A stretch of 64,000 nt of DNA from Dactylorhiza incarnata (lineage: Eukaryota; Streptophyta; Magnoliopsida; Asparagales; Orchidaceae): contig JAWHQI010000148.1 in NCBI GenBank assembly GCA_033032865.1, forward strand, positions 4,173,501 through 4,237,500, written 5' to 3'. Below are positions 44,521-54,452 of the stretch, piece by piece (positions within the stretch are counted from its first letter, which is position 1; every line of letters starts with the position of its first letter). The notes beneath the pieces were generated by a model. It did no database searches, had not been told where the DNA came from, and saw nothing but the letters and a program-made list of their open reading frames with translations. Made by a program: the position numbers and the translations under genes.

Positions 44521-45221
44521 ATGGCAATTTCTCAAGCAGTTCATGGACACAACTTAAGAAATTCATGACCACCAGGAACAAACTCTCAGTAGCAGAAATA
44601 AAAGAATGGGTTCATACAGTTCAGTCAGAGAATATAACAACATTATCAGGATCAATTTCTGGAAATCAGATTGCATCCATCCCTTCCTCCTCTTCAAATG
44701 TCCTTTCTTCTAGGGGCCTAACTTCAGGTCTTCCTGAAACTAGGCAGGGGGAGATGCTTTATGAAGAAGCTCCAGTTTCAGGGGGAGATGCTTTATGAAG
44801 AAGCTCCTTTTGATGCAGTGAATGATTCAGTGATGATTGATACTATTTCAGATATGGTTTTGATTGAAGCAGCTTCAGTTCTTGATGAAGAAGTTCCAGA
44901 TCATGCAGATGTAGATTCAGTTATGGTGTTTGATATAGCAGATACAGTTTTTGATAAAGAAGATTCAGATATGACAGATTCAGTTCCAGTTATTGCTACA
45001 GCTCAAATAAACAAAGCCAAAAGTTGAAGACAAGGATTTTTCTCAGATTACTACAATGTCTGAATTCAGAAAGCAAGAATTTGAAAGTGTAATGTTTTCT
45101 AAACCTAGAGTACTATATTTCTTATCTGCTGAAATGAAATTTATTTCTGTCAGATATATATGCACTATGTTTGTTTGTTTTAATTTTATCAAATAGTGTC
45201 CTAACCCAAATAGGGGGAGAT
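44521..45221 (+). other. T1 post-pol region: decayed ORF and repeated polypurine tracts
   Basis: After the ATG at 44521 the frame stops within 16 codons; short frames at 44565-44798 and 44761-45027 encode Ser-rich and Asp/Val-rich (DSVMVFDIADTVFD) peptides and probably come from one decayed accessory ORF. GCAGGGGGAGATGCTTTATG occurs twice (44744, 44777), and AATAGGGGGAGAT precedes the LTR. Confidence 0.5.
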
Positions 45222-46731
45222 TATTGGAACAACCATATTACTGATTTGGGCTAGGATCACTATCTGTTGACTAGGACTAAGTTGAACCCAATGTATAGTC
45301 TAAGGGTCAAGGTTTTAGGCTATCTGAGTTAGCTATAACTTAGGAAAAACTCTAAATCTCTGCGTTCGACGATCTCTTCTATGCGTTCGACGAACTCCTT
45401 CTTAAGTTCGACGAAAGTCAAGTTTTAGTTCGACGAACTTCATTCTCAGCTCGACGAACTCAGTTCTCCAGCCAGTCCAGCAGTTTATCTCTCAGTTCGA
45501 CGAACTCTAGTTTGAGATCGACGAACTCAGTTCTGTGTTTGACGAATTCTTTCAGTTCGACGAACTCAGCCTTTCAGCTCGACGAATTTTCTCAAGATCA
45601 GTTATATTATTCTCTGAACTCAGATCGACTATCAGCAACGGATCAATTCATTATTTGGAGTTATTCATTTCCAGATAAGTCAAAAATTTTAATCCTTCCT
45701 TTTATTATTCCTTTCTATTCTCTTCTCCTGAGAAAGTAGTCGTTTGGCATATTGGAAGAGGAAAAGGAATTAAGTTATTGCTGAATCAAATTGCAGTTCC
45801 AAGATATATTCCTTCTGATTATTATATTCCTTAATTTGAAGATTTGAATTTCAAATCAGTGATATATTGTCAAAAAGAAAAAGAATTACAGCATGATAGA
45901 AAGAGACTAATATAGAGAAGATCAGTCGACCAGAGAATCAATATTCCTAGAGATATACAGAAAGTCAAAAAGCTTTTTTGATCTTCATCCTCAACAGCAG
46001 CATTCTCATTCTCAGAGAACAACAACACAAATCATCTCTCAGTTTTCTGCTGCTAGTTCAAAATCTTCAAAGAGCAACAACAATCTGAGAAACTTGGTCT
46101 CTCAGATTCATCTGCTAGCAAGGAAGATATTTTTACATTTTAAGAGAAAGCTCTATCCTTCAACTGTCAAGAATTTCGATCAGACAGGGGGAGCTTTACA
46201 TCAACAATCCACTAGTCTACTCTCAGCTTGTTGACAGAGAAGAACTTCATAACCCTTTTCATTTAATTCTTTTTACCCATCTTGTACAGGGTTCTAACTC
46301 CCTTCAAAAGTTAACCCTTTGGTGGCAGGGCACCTGATCAAAAACCTGTGATTGGTTTGAGCACCTGATCAAAAGATCAGTGGTGTTTGGGCACCTGATC
46401 AAAAATTCATTGGTGTTTGGGCACCTGATCAAAAATCCATTGGTGATTGGGCACCTGATCAAAAACCTAGTGGATTCCTACCAAGGGTGGTAGAAGAGTA
46501 AATGTACCCAGTTTTATTGGGGAACTACTATAAATCCTTGTGTCTTCTATGATTTTGGTTTTTCTTTCTTCCTGTGCTGTGTGATTTTGTTTTGTTTTTA
46601 TACTCACTCTATTATACACATATATATATCAGTATTTTAATTCCACTATATAAAATAAGTTAAAAACTTTTTAATACTCTATTCACCCCCCCCCCCCTCT
46701 AGAGTAAATCTAAGTTCTAACCTCACTTTCA
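45222..46731 (+). repeat. T1 3' LTR (1510 bp)
   Basis: TATTGGAACAACC (first G mutated) to CCTCACTTTCA. Includes dyad array 45360-45595, minisatellite 46328-46480, possible TATA ACTATAAATCC at about 46527 and a C homopolymer (46686-46697). Confidence 0.92.
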
Positions 46732-46839
46732 TCAAAAGTTGCTTTTAGTAGATGAATCGCCGCAACTTAGGGTTTTATTTGAAGCAACGTTGAGAGAAGT
46801 GCAGAATGCAGCGCGCCAAAGTATGTCAATGCACACGAA

Positions 46840-47045
46840 ATGTCAAGTCGGCGGAGCGTCGAGTTGATGTCGATGTGGCTTCGAAATATAAGCATCAATA
46901 ATGATGTCGACGTAAGCCTCAATAGGTATTCGACGTTACGTCGAGTGGTATTCGAAGGATCTATCCCAGAGTGCTCTCTAAGCTGACGTCAAGTGTAAGC
47001 CGACGGTACGTCGATTTGAATTCGACGCAGCTTTGATTAAACAGT
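46840..47045 (-). repeat. S3 post-pol dyad array (CGTCGA..TTCGACG)
   Basis: Facing CGTCGA and TCGACG half-sites at 46848-46872, 46907-46962 and 46983-47022, including TTCGACGTTACGTCGA. The array lies just after the pol end and upstream of a TATA-like CAAATAAAACCC (about 46783-46772) on the same strand, followed by the accessory ORF beyond T1. Confidence 0.65.
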
Positions 47046-49161
47046 TAAGATTTCTTTTAAGATTCTTGCTGTTTTTCCCAGCAATAATTTTCTCTAAAAA
47101 ATAGTTCTGTATTCATAATAAGGGGGACCTACAGAGCTCCATCAAGCATCCCCAGTGCATTGATGAAGAACTTATGCTTTCTTTCATCAAGGGGCTTGGT
47201 GAAGATGTCAGCCCTTTGAGTGTCAGTAGATATGTATTGAAGGTTGATCTTACCCTTCTTTACATTGTCCCTGAGAAAGTGGTGCCTTATCTCTATGTGC
47301 TTAGTTCTGTTGTGGAGAACAGGATTGGAAGCAATTGATATTGCACTAGAGTTGTCACAATAGATTATAGAATTGACAAGGGAAAAGTTGTAATCTAATA
47401 ACTGATTTTGCATCCACAAAATTTGTGAACAACAGCTTCCTGCAGCTATATACTCAGCTTCAGCTGTAGAAGTGGAGACTGTGGTTTGCTTCTTGCTAAA
47501 CCATGATATCATTCTAGCACCCAAAAACTGACATGTTCCTGAAGTGCTTTTTCTATCAAGCCTGCATCCAGCATAGTCTGCATCTGAATACCCTACCAAT
47601 TCAAATCCAGATTCAGCTGGATACCATAGGCCAAGTTCAGGAGTACCCTTCAGATATCTTAGAATTCTTTTGTCAGAACTTATGTGGGATTCCTTTGGGT
47701 CACCCTAAAATCTTGCACAGATACACGTAGCAAACATTATATCAGGTCTGCTAGCTATTAGGTAGAGAAGAGAGCCAATGGATGCTCTGTAAGTCTTTTG
47801 ATCAAAGTACATACCGTTTTCATCTCTATCCAAAACAACATTGGTAGCCATGGGGGTTTTCATGACATAGGCATTTTCCATCCCAAATCTCTTGATGAGT
47901 TCTCTGGTATATTTGGATTGGGATATGAAAATGCCATCTGCATTTTGTCTAACATGGAGACCAAGGAAGTAGGATAACTCCTCCATGCTACTCATCTTAA
48001 ATCTTGACTGCATTAGGTGAGCAAACCTTTTGCATAGAGATTGATCTGTGGAACCAAATATAATATCATCTACATATATTTGCACTAGTAGTAGCTGATT
48101 CTTATGTGCTCTTGTGAAAAGGGTTTTATCCACCTTTCCTCTTTCAAATTTGTGTTCCAGGAGAAAAGTGGATAAGGTCTCATACCAAGCTCTTGGAGCT
48201 TGCTTTAGACCATATAGTGCTTTATCTAATCAATATACAAAAGAGGGAGAAGTTGGATTGATAAAACCTGGTGGATGTTCCACATACACCTCTTCTTGTA
48301 ATTTCCCATTGAGAAAAGCACTCTTGACATCCATCTGGTATACCTTTATCTTCATGTGGGCAGCATATGCTAAGAACATTCTGATTGCCTCCAGTTTGGC
48401 TACTGGGACAAATGTCTAGTTGAAATCAATGCCTTCCTCTTACTTGTACCCTTGGGCCACAAGTCTAGCCTTATTTCTGATTATGACCTCAGTTGAGTCC
48501 ATTTTGTTCTTGAACACCCACATTGTTCCAATCACTGGTTAATTCTTTGGTCTCTCAACCAAAGTCCAGACCTTGTTCCTTTCAAACTGCATTAGTTCCT
48601 CTTGTATAGCAGATATCCAGTGAGGGTCACTGTCTGCTTATTCAAATTTCTTGGGTTCATATTGTGATAGAAAACATTGCAGCATTGTCTCACAAGTTAG
48701 TTGTTTCTTGATCTTTACTCCTGCTGTCAAATCTCCTATTACTTGAGTTGGAGGATGATCCTTTTGAGTCATCCTAGATCTTGTGGGATGATCTTGGGGA
48801 CAGTCTTCTTCCTGAGCTACCACCTGCTCAGAGACAGTAGGAGCTTCATCCTCATTCACTTGAATGATGTCTATGACTGGTAGCTCAGGTGCTGCAGTTT
48901 TCTCTTCTTCTACTGCATAATCATCATCTGAGTCAGTGTTAGTGTCTTGTTGTCCCTTTTCCTAACACACAGTTGGATGGTCCACTATGCTCATCCTTTC
49001 CACTTGCTCTGCTAGTTGATCTTCTTCCTGCAGGATAGAACTGGTGGAAGTTTCCTTCCCCTTGTAAACCATGTTAGTTTCATCAAAAACTACATGCATT
49101 GACTCCTCAATTTTGAGAGAGCTTTTATTGAAGCACCTATAGGCCTTGCTTGATGAAGAGT

Positions 49162-50218
49162 TGTTGGAGTTACCATTGTGATCTAGAAGTGGTCAAACAT
49201 GTAATGTCACTGCCAACGCGATATGAGCCTGCAGGGTTGCACATAAGAGCATGTGGAGAAGTTGGAAGATTGACTGTGTTGGTAAAGGTTACCAATCACC
49301 ATATAGAATTGGGGAGGTAAAGCAAATGTTGCTGTCGGAATTCGTCGGAATTCGTCAGATATGATTCGTCGGATCATTCCGTGGAAACTCGACGAATTAT
49401 TACAGAGACCCTAAGCTCGGCAAATGTTGTCGTCTGATATGATTCGTCGGAGTTCGTCGGAATTCGTCGGATTGTTCCGTGGAAACTCGACGAATTGTTA
49501 CAGAAACTATAAACTCGGCAAATGTTGCCGTCTGATATGATTCGTCGGAATTCGTCAGAATTCGTCGGATTGTTCCGTGGAAACTCGACGAATTGTTACA
49601 GAAACTATAAACTCGGCAAATGTTGCCGTCTGATATGATTCGTCGGAATTCGTCGGATTGTTCCGTGGAAACTCGATGAATTGTAACAGAAACCCTAAAC
49701 TTTTGTATGGACTGCGGATAGCGATTTGTCTAGGTCTTTTTATACTTCGGGTATAAATAGGACCTGTTTTAAGGGTTCAATATGCTCTTCTTACACCTCC
49801 TGGAAGAAGACCCGATGGAAGAGTTCCGCCTCACAAACCCTAGCCGACGGAAGTGTTCCGTCGTTTCGCTCGTCTACGCAGACCTCCTTCTGGCGATCGT
49901 CGCCGTGATTGTTCTTCCTGGAGCGAACCTAGCAGTTCGTGGAAGTGCAAGGTGCAGTCGTTCTTCTCCCGGCTCGTGTGGATCACAGTAGAGACATAAA
50001 CATCATTCTACGTGAGGACTCTCGCATAGCCGCTGACAGGATTCATCTTCTTGGAGCACCTAGGTTGGATTCGATCCAACTCCACTAAGGTAATTTATGC
50101 TTAGTAGTTTTCATTACTTCTTGATTCAATGTTCATGGCCGATCCGAATCTTTTTGGGTTGTTTCTCTTTATTTCCGCTGCGCCTACATATGATGTATGG
50201 TTGTAGAAAAACCCAACA
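49162..50218 (+). mobile_element. A': solo LTR of the A family (1057 bp)
   Basis: TGTTGGAGTTACC...GAAAAACCCAACA, flanked by perfect AGAGT duplications (49157-49161, 50219-50223). Both ends match the A LTR (shared GTGATCT.GAAGTGGTCAAA, CACTGCCAACGCGATATGAGCCT), so it is a diverged A LTR in plus orientation. No internal region: a solo LTR from LTR-LTR recombination. Confidence 0.92.
49331..49759 (+). promoter_or_regulatory. A' dyad array and TATA box
   Basis: Four tandem units of about 98 bp (49331-49710, last partial), each with two or three GATTCGTCGGAATTCGTCGGA segments and one CTCGACGAATT. TATAAATA follows at 49752-49759. The array holds the position that GTTCGTCGAACG units hold in the A LTR. 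Confidence 0.8.
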
Positions 50219-51427
50219 AGAGTATCCTAAGAATATTCCATCATCAGCCTTCTTGTCAAATTTGGCAAGATGGTTTTTCCCATTGTTAAGGATAAAGCAA
50301 GTACACCCAAAGATTCTAAAGTAGGTGACTATGGGTGCATTTCCCTTCCGCATCTTATAGGGAGTTTTCAACTTAGTCTTGTGGATGAGACTTCTATTCA
50401 GAACATAATTTGTAGTATTTACTGCCTCAGCCCAGAAGGACTTTGACAAGTTATATTCAGCTAACAATGTTCTTCCTGATTTAATTAGGGTTCTATTTTG
50501 CCTTTCAGCCACCCCATTTTGTTGTGGGTTCTAGGAGCTGAAAAGCTTTGTCTGATGCCTTCATCCTCACAGAATCTACACATTAACTAATTCTCAAACT
50601 CAGTGCATGATCACTTCTGATCACATCAACCTGTGTATTGAGTTCAGATTGAATCTGTCTAATGAATCTTGAGAGGATCTTGAAGGTGTCTGACTTAGCT
50701 TTTAGAAAGAACACCCAACTGAACCCAGAAAAATCATCAACAATGACTAAAATGTAGCACTTCCCTGCTAAGCTTTGAGTGGAGATGGGACCAAATAGGT
50801 CCATATGTAGCAGGAAAAGGATTCTAGGAGAATCATTCTTACCAATTGGTTTGAATGAAGCTTTGATCTGCTTCCCTAGTTGACAGGCTCTATAGGGATG
50901 GTCTTTATTAAATTTACCATTTGGTAAAACCCTAACAAGGTTCAGTTTGGAAAGTTTGGCTATGGTATTAAGGTTAAGATGACTAAGTCTCCTTTGCCAC
51001 AACTCACTTTTTTCCAACTGGGAGTTAAACAAGCAGATCTCAGACTTTGTGTATTCAAAATCTACAACATACACCTTACGTTTTCCGAGACCAATCAAAA
51101 CTGTTTGATCAGTCTTAGAACTAACTATATGACACAAGGACTTGGTGAATACAACTTTGTATTCACCATCACACAGCTGACTAATGCTGATTAGATTATG
51201 TTGAACCTTCAACTTAAGATACTTTAGCAAAGGAGATTTCTCCAATCCTGATCAAACCATATCCTTTAGTTTGACCAGAGTGGGAGTTCCCAAAGATTAC
51301 CTTGGGCCCTTCCTTGGCCTTGAAATTTTCCAGCAACTCTCTTGCTCCAGTCATATGCATGGAGCATCAACTATCCAGATACCACTGCTGGTTTGTGGTT
51401 GAACAGCCTTCCCTCTGCACATGTAAA

Positions 51428-53602
51428 TTAAACATTAATACAAACCCTCTCATGCTGGGGTCTCTTCCTTCTATCATCATATGGAGACATGAAAGAATGA
51501 GATGATCTTCCATTGTTCCCCCTTAGGTGAAGAAGTGTTGCATTATTATGCCAGCAATACTTGGCAATGTGTCCTAATTTAGAACAGCAGGAACATCTAA
51601 GTACAAAAGCAACATTAGGTTTTGATGTTTTGAGATTCTGTGCAGAAATTATGCGTCGAGAAGAAATCAATGCAGTTTTAGAGTTGCGTTGAGTGAAATT
51701 CGACGTACCTGCATAGTCCCGTCGATAATCATTCAAAGTATGGTATTGGTTGCGTCGAGAGAGATTCGACGCGCCCACATAGCTGCTTCGAGATGATGTC
51801 GACGCACATGCTGGAGTCCGTCGAGATGCATTCGACGCATCCCAAAGATTGCGTCGAGTTCTATTCGACGTATGATTAATATCATTCATGGATTGTGAAT
51901 TTGAATTTACAACTTTCTCAAGCAAGTGGATTTCTGACCTTAATTTATCATTCTTGATCATTAAATCATATCTAGCTTTATTGTAGGCATTTGTGCTATT
52001 TTTAAGAGTGGAGATTACAGAATCAATATGGGCTTGGTAATCATTTCTATACTCCTCAAAATTTTCATCCATCTCTTATATTTCATTTTTATAACTTCTG
52101 CATGTAGCACATTTATTTTCCACAGGGAGATCTAAATTTTCTAGGGACAGTTTACCTAGGATTCCTGATTCATCACTAGTGTTTACCCTATTAAATGTGG
52201 TGATTTTATTAGGGTTATTTTTATCATGTTCTCCACATGATTCTAATAAAATATCAAGCCTAGATCTAACAGATGTACTTGATTTGTCACAAACAAGTTT
52301 GCTTGTGAGTGATTGTGATTCTTGATAAAGATGATCAAATCTCTTAGAGAGATTTTGTGAGATCTCTTTGATCTTTTGGCTCCTTCCATTGAGGGAGTCT
52401 TCAAAAGCCTTTGCTTTTGAGAGTTCTTTCCTTAGGTTTAAATTTTCATTATCTAAGTTTATTTCTTCTTCTTTCTTAAACACTTCACATTTCAGATTAT
52501 TGTTAACTGAGGATAAAGGATCTAAACTAATAGCTTTTATTTCAGAATTGATCATTACAAGTTCCTTTTGATTGTCAATATAGTCTTGGCAGAATTCTTT
52601 AAAACATCTTTTAAAATCTTTTGAAGAAAAGTCAAAATCTTCAAAGATGCTTACCTCAAATTCATTAGTAGAATCTTCCAAAGCCATTAGGCAGGCTTCT
52701 TCTGGTCCACTATCTTCACCATCATCTGATGAGGAGGAGCTTGATTCTGAATCTGAATCACTCCAGGTCTCAGCTAAGAGACCTCTTTCTCCTTTCTTAT
52801 CCTTTCTCATGAAGGATTTCTTCCTGTGCTCCTTCTTCTGCTTGTTTTTCTTGTTCTTGTCTTCCTCGGGACATTCAGTAGAAAAGTGTCCTGGTTTCCT
52901 GCAAGAAAACCAGATTATCTCTTGTTTAGGAGTTTTATCATACCTTGGCTTGCTTGAACTTCTCACTCTCCGTCTAGAATCTTCTGTCCTGGCCCACTTC
53001 ATGAATATCCTAGACAAGAGATTAAACATTTCTTCTTCAGTAGTGGAGGACTCTACTTCTGCACTTTTTAGTGCAATTGTTCTCTCCTTGGAAGTAGATG
53101 TCCTTTCTCGGGCTTCTGACTCAGCCCTGCTTTTCAGTAGGAGCTCATAAGACTTGAGCTTTCCTAAGAGAGCATCAGTTGAAATCTCCCTGAGGCATCT
53201 AGAATCCTTGATAGCCCAGATTCTAGAATCACATGTGCTAGGGAAGCACATGAGAAGCTTGTCATTAATCTATGTCAGAGAGATGTCCTTTTCAAGCCCT
53301 CTCAGCTCATTTATGATGAGGCTGAATCTATCATACATTTCTGTAATGTTTTCATCAGCCTTTTTCTTAAAATTCTCATATTGAGATATGAGAAGAGCCT
53401 TTTGGTCATTCCTCTCATCAGAGCTTCCTTCAACTAGTCTAGAGAGAGATTCCCAGATCTCTCTTGCAGAGTTACAATTCGCAACTTTTTGAAATATGTC
53501 ATCATACATAGTTGAGACCAACATGTTCATGGCCTTGGCATCACATGCCTTGATTTTCTTCTCATCCTCAGTCCATTCAGCTCTGGGAACTGAGGTTTGT
53601 AT
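51428..53602 (-). pseudogene. S3 gag, partial and with stops
   Basis: One frame with in-frame stops at about 53268 (after DISLT) and 52075 (after YKNEI). Gag core EWTEDEKK, DAKAMN, EIWESLSRLVEGSSDER; knuckle FSCRKPGHFSTEC, first Cys lost; Lys-rich and acidic Ser blocks; coiled-coil heptads; dyad-containing segment 51875-51640; second knuckle CSCCSKLGHIAKYC. The N-terminus is cut by H at 53603; the residues encoded upstream of there belong to H. Confidence 0.85.
51640..51875 (-). repeat. Dyads inside S3 gag
   Basis: GCGTCGAG and ATTCGACG half-sites, 6-10 bases apart, at about 51650-51705, 51755-51770, 51787-51805, 51817-51836 and 51852-51871. Read in frame as repeated Ser/Thr-x-Arg-Arg-Asn/Thr. 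Same gag location as in T1, T2 and S1. Confidence 0.8.
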
Positions 53603-54452
53603 TGTACAACCCCGATATTCGCCTAGAGGTGAACAAAGACAGAGGAATAACCAACAAACAAGAGTTCGACGAACGACTACTTGCGTTTGACGAACGACGC
53701 TCTGCGGTCGACAAAAAGGTTCAAAGCTGCGTTCGACGAAATCCAAGTAGTGCTCGACGAACCCGCCTCAGCTCAGCGGTCGATGTTTTTACCCCAGCTC
53801 AGCGGTCGACGAAGTCCTGAGTTCGACAAACTCCGTTGTCCGTTCGACAAATTTGCTTCTCAGTCCAACGGCCGTCCCAGCGACTACCTCTATCATGTCT
53901 CAGCGGAAGAATTCGTAGGAGCAAGCGTGAGACCCAACATCGAGGGGTGTCGCCGGTAAGAATGTGAGCGAGGTCTTCACAGGCCGCTCGCTCAACGGGG
54001 GTTGTAAATCCAGCAGATGGAAGAGGTAACAAGAAAGGCGAGTTGGAGCTTCAAGGGTCGCTCGCAGGATGGCGCGCGAGTCATATCCCTGCGAGCCCAA
54101 GTTTCAAGGTCAACTCGTAAGAAGGTGAGCGAGCCGGGTACTCGCCGGCTGCTCGCAAGAGGGCGAGCGAGCTGGGTACTCACCGACTGCTCGCAAGAAG
54201 GCTGGCGAGCCTGGTACTCGCTGACTGTTCGCAAGAAGGCAAGCGAGTCAGATCCCTTCCAAATCTTGGGATGCGACGAGATCCGTCCTGCGTTCGACGA
54301 ACGCCGAGCATTTGTTGAAATCGTTGAACTCAGTTCAGCGTTTGACGAATTCCGTTCCCCGTTCGATGAAACTCGTTCGACGAAACCTGTTCGACGAATT
54401 CACCTCTCTCGCGAGTGATGCTCTCATAAACCGCTCGTCCATAGGCTAATGA
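53603..54452 (+). mobile_element. H: truncated LTR, probably Ty3/gypsy
   Basis: Starts TGTACAACCCCG, similar to the TGTAACACCCC start of G1, inside S3 gag. About 850 bp remain before E. No coding domain seen; the frames at 54017-54418 and 53496-53690 translate repeats. The rest of H and the other target-site copy lie beyond E, outside the window. Confidence 0.6.
53660..54405 (+). repeat. H repeat arrays: TTCGACGAA and GCTCGC..GCGAG
   Basis: TTCGACGAA-type copies at 53660-53845 and 54290-54405 flank a block of GCTCGC/GCGAGC dyads (53965-54250). That block includes three to four tandem units of about 40 bp reading GCTCGCAAGAAGGCGAGCGAG with a CTGGTACTCGC linker. Two unrelated CpG dyads thus sit in one LTR. 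Confidence 0.8.

Larger units (their letters stand above)
7248..46731 (+). mobile_element. T1: Sirevirus-like Ty1/copia element, split by a 30-kb nest
   Basis: 5' LTR 7248-8744, gag 8846-10879, then element A (10880-41007), then pol 41008-44213, a post-pol region with several polypurine-like tracts, and 3' LTR 45222-46731. Flanks are GCAAA (7243-7247) and TCAAA (46732-46736), a 5-bp target duplication with one mismatch. The order protease-integrase-RT-RNase H is copia. Long gag with coiled-coil-like heptads, 1.5-kb LTRs and multiple polypurine tracts fit the Sirevirus group. Many stops and frameshifts make it inactive. Confidence 0.9.
47129..51427 (-). pseudogene. S3 pol, split by solo LTR A'
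   Basis: Protease WYLDS then TGA: the Gly codon of the catalytic D-S-G is a stop (about 51370). GAG-pre-integrase ELWQRRLSHLN and CRACQLGK; integrase VIVDDFSGFSWVFFL and VIRSDHAL; MAERQNRTLIKSGRTLLAE (50512) to the A' insertion. Distal part 49161-47129: linker, RT with [10 protein letters not shown] (about 48080), RNase H SDADYAGCRLDRKS, STAEAEYIAAGSC, ending LGMLDGAL. At least five stops or shifts. Confidence 0.88.
46732..53602 (-). mobile_element. S3: old Sirevirus-like copia scaffold, LTRs not in window
   Basis: Minus-strand gag (53602-51428) and pol (51427-47129) are followed by a post-pol region that continues, across the T1 insertion, at 7247-6324. It is interrupted by A' (49162-50218) and, at the gag start, by H. 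Closest here to T in protein sequence, but with its own CGTCGA..TTCGACG dyads. Many stops: an old copy. Confidence 0.85.

Noticed and set aside
54017..54418. 133-codon frame in H
   Set aside because: Translation of GCTCGC and TTCGACGAA repeats; no domain and no start context.
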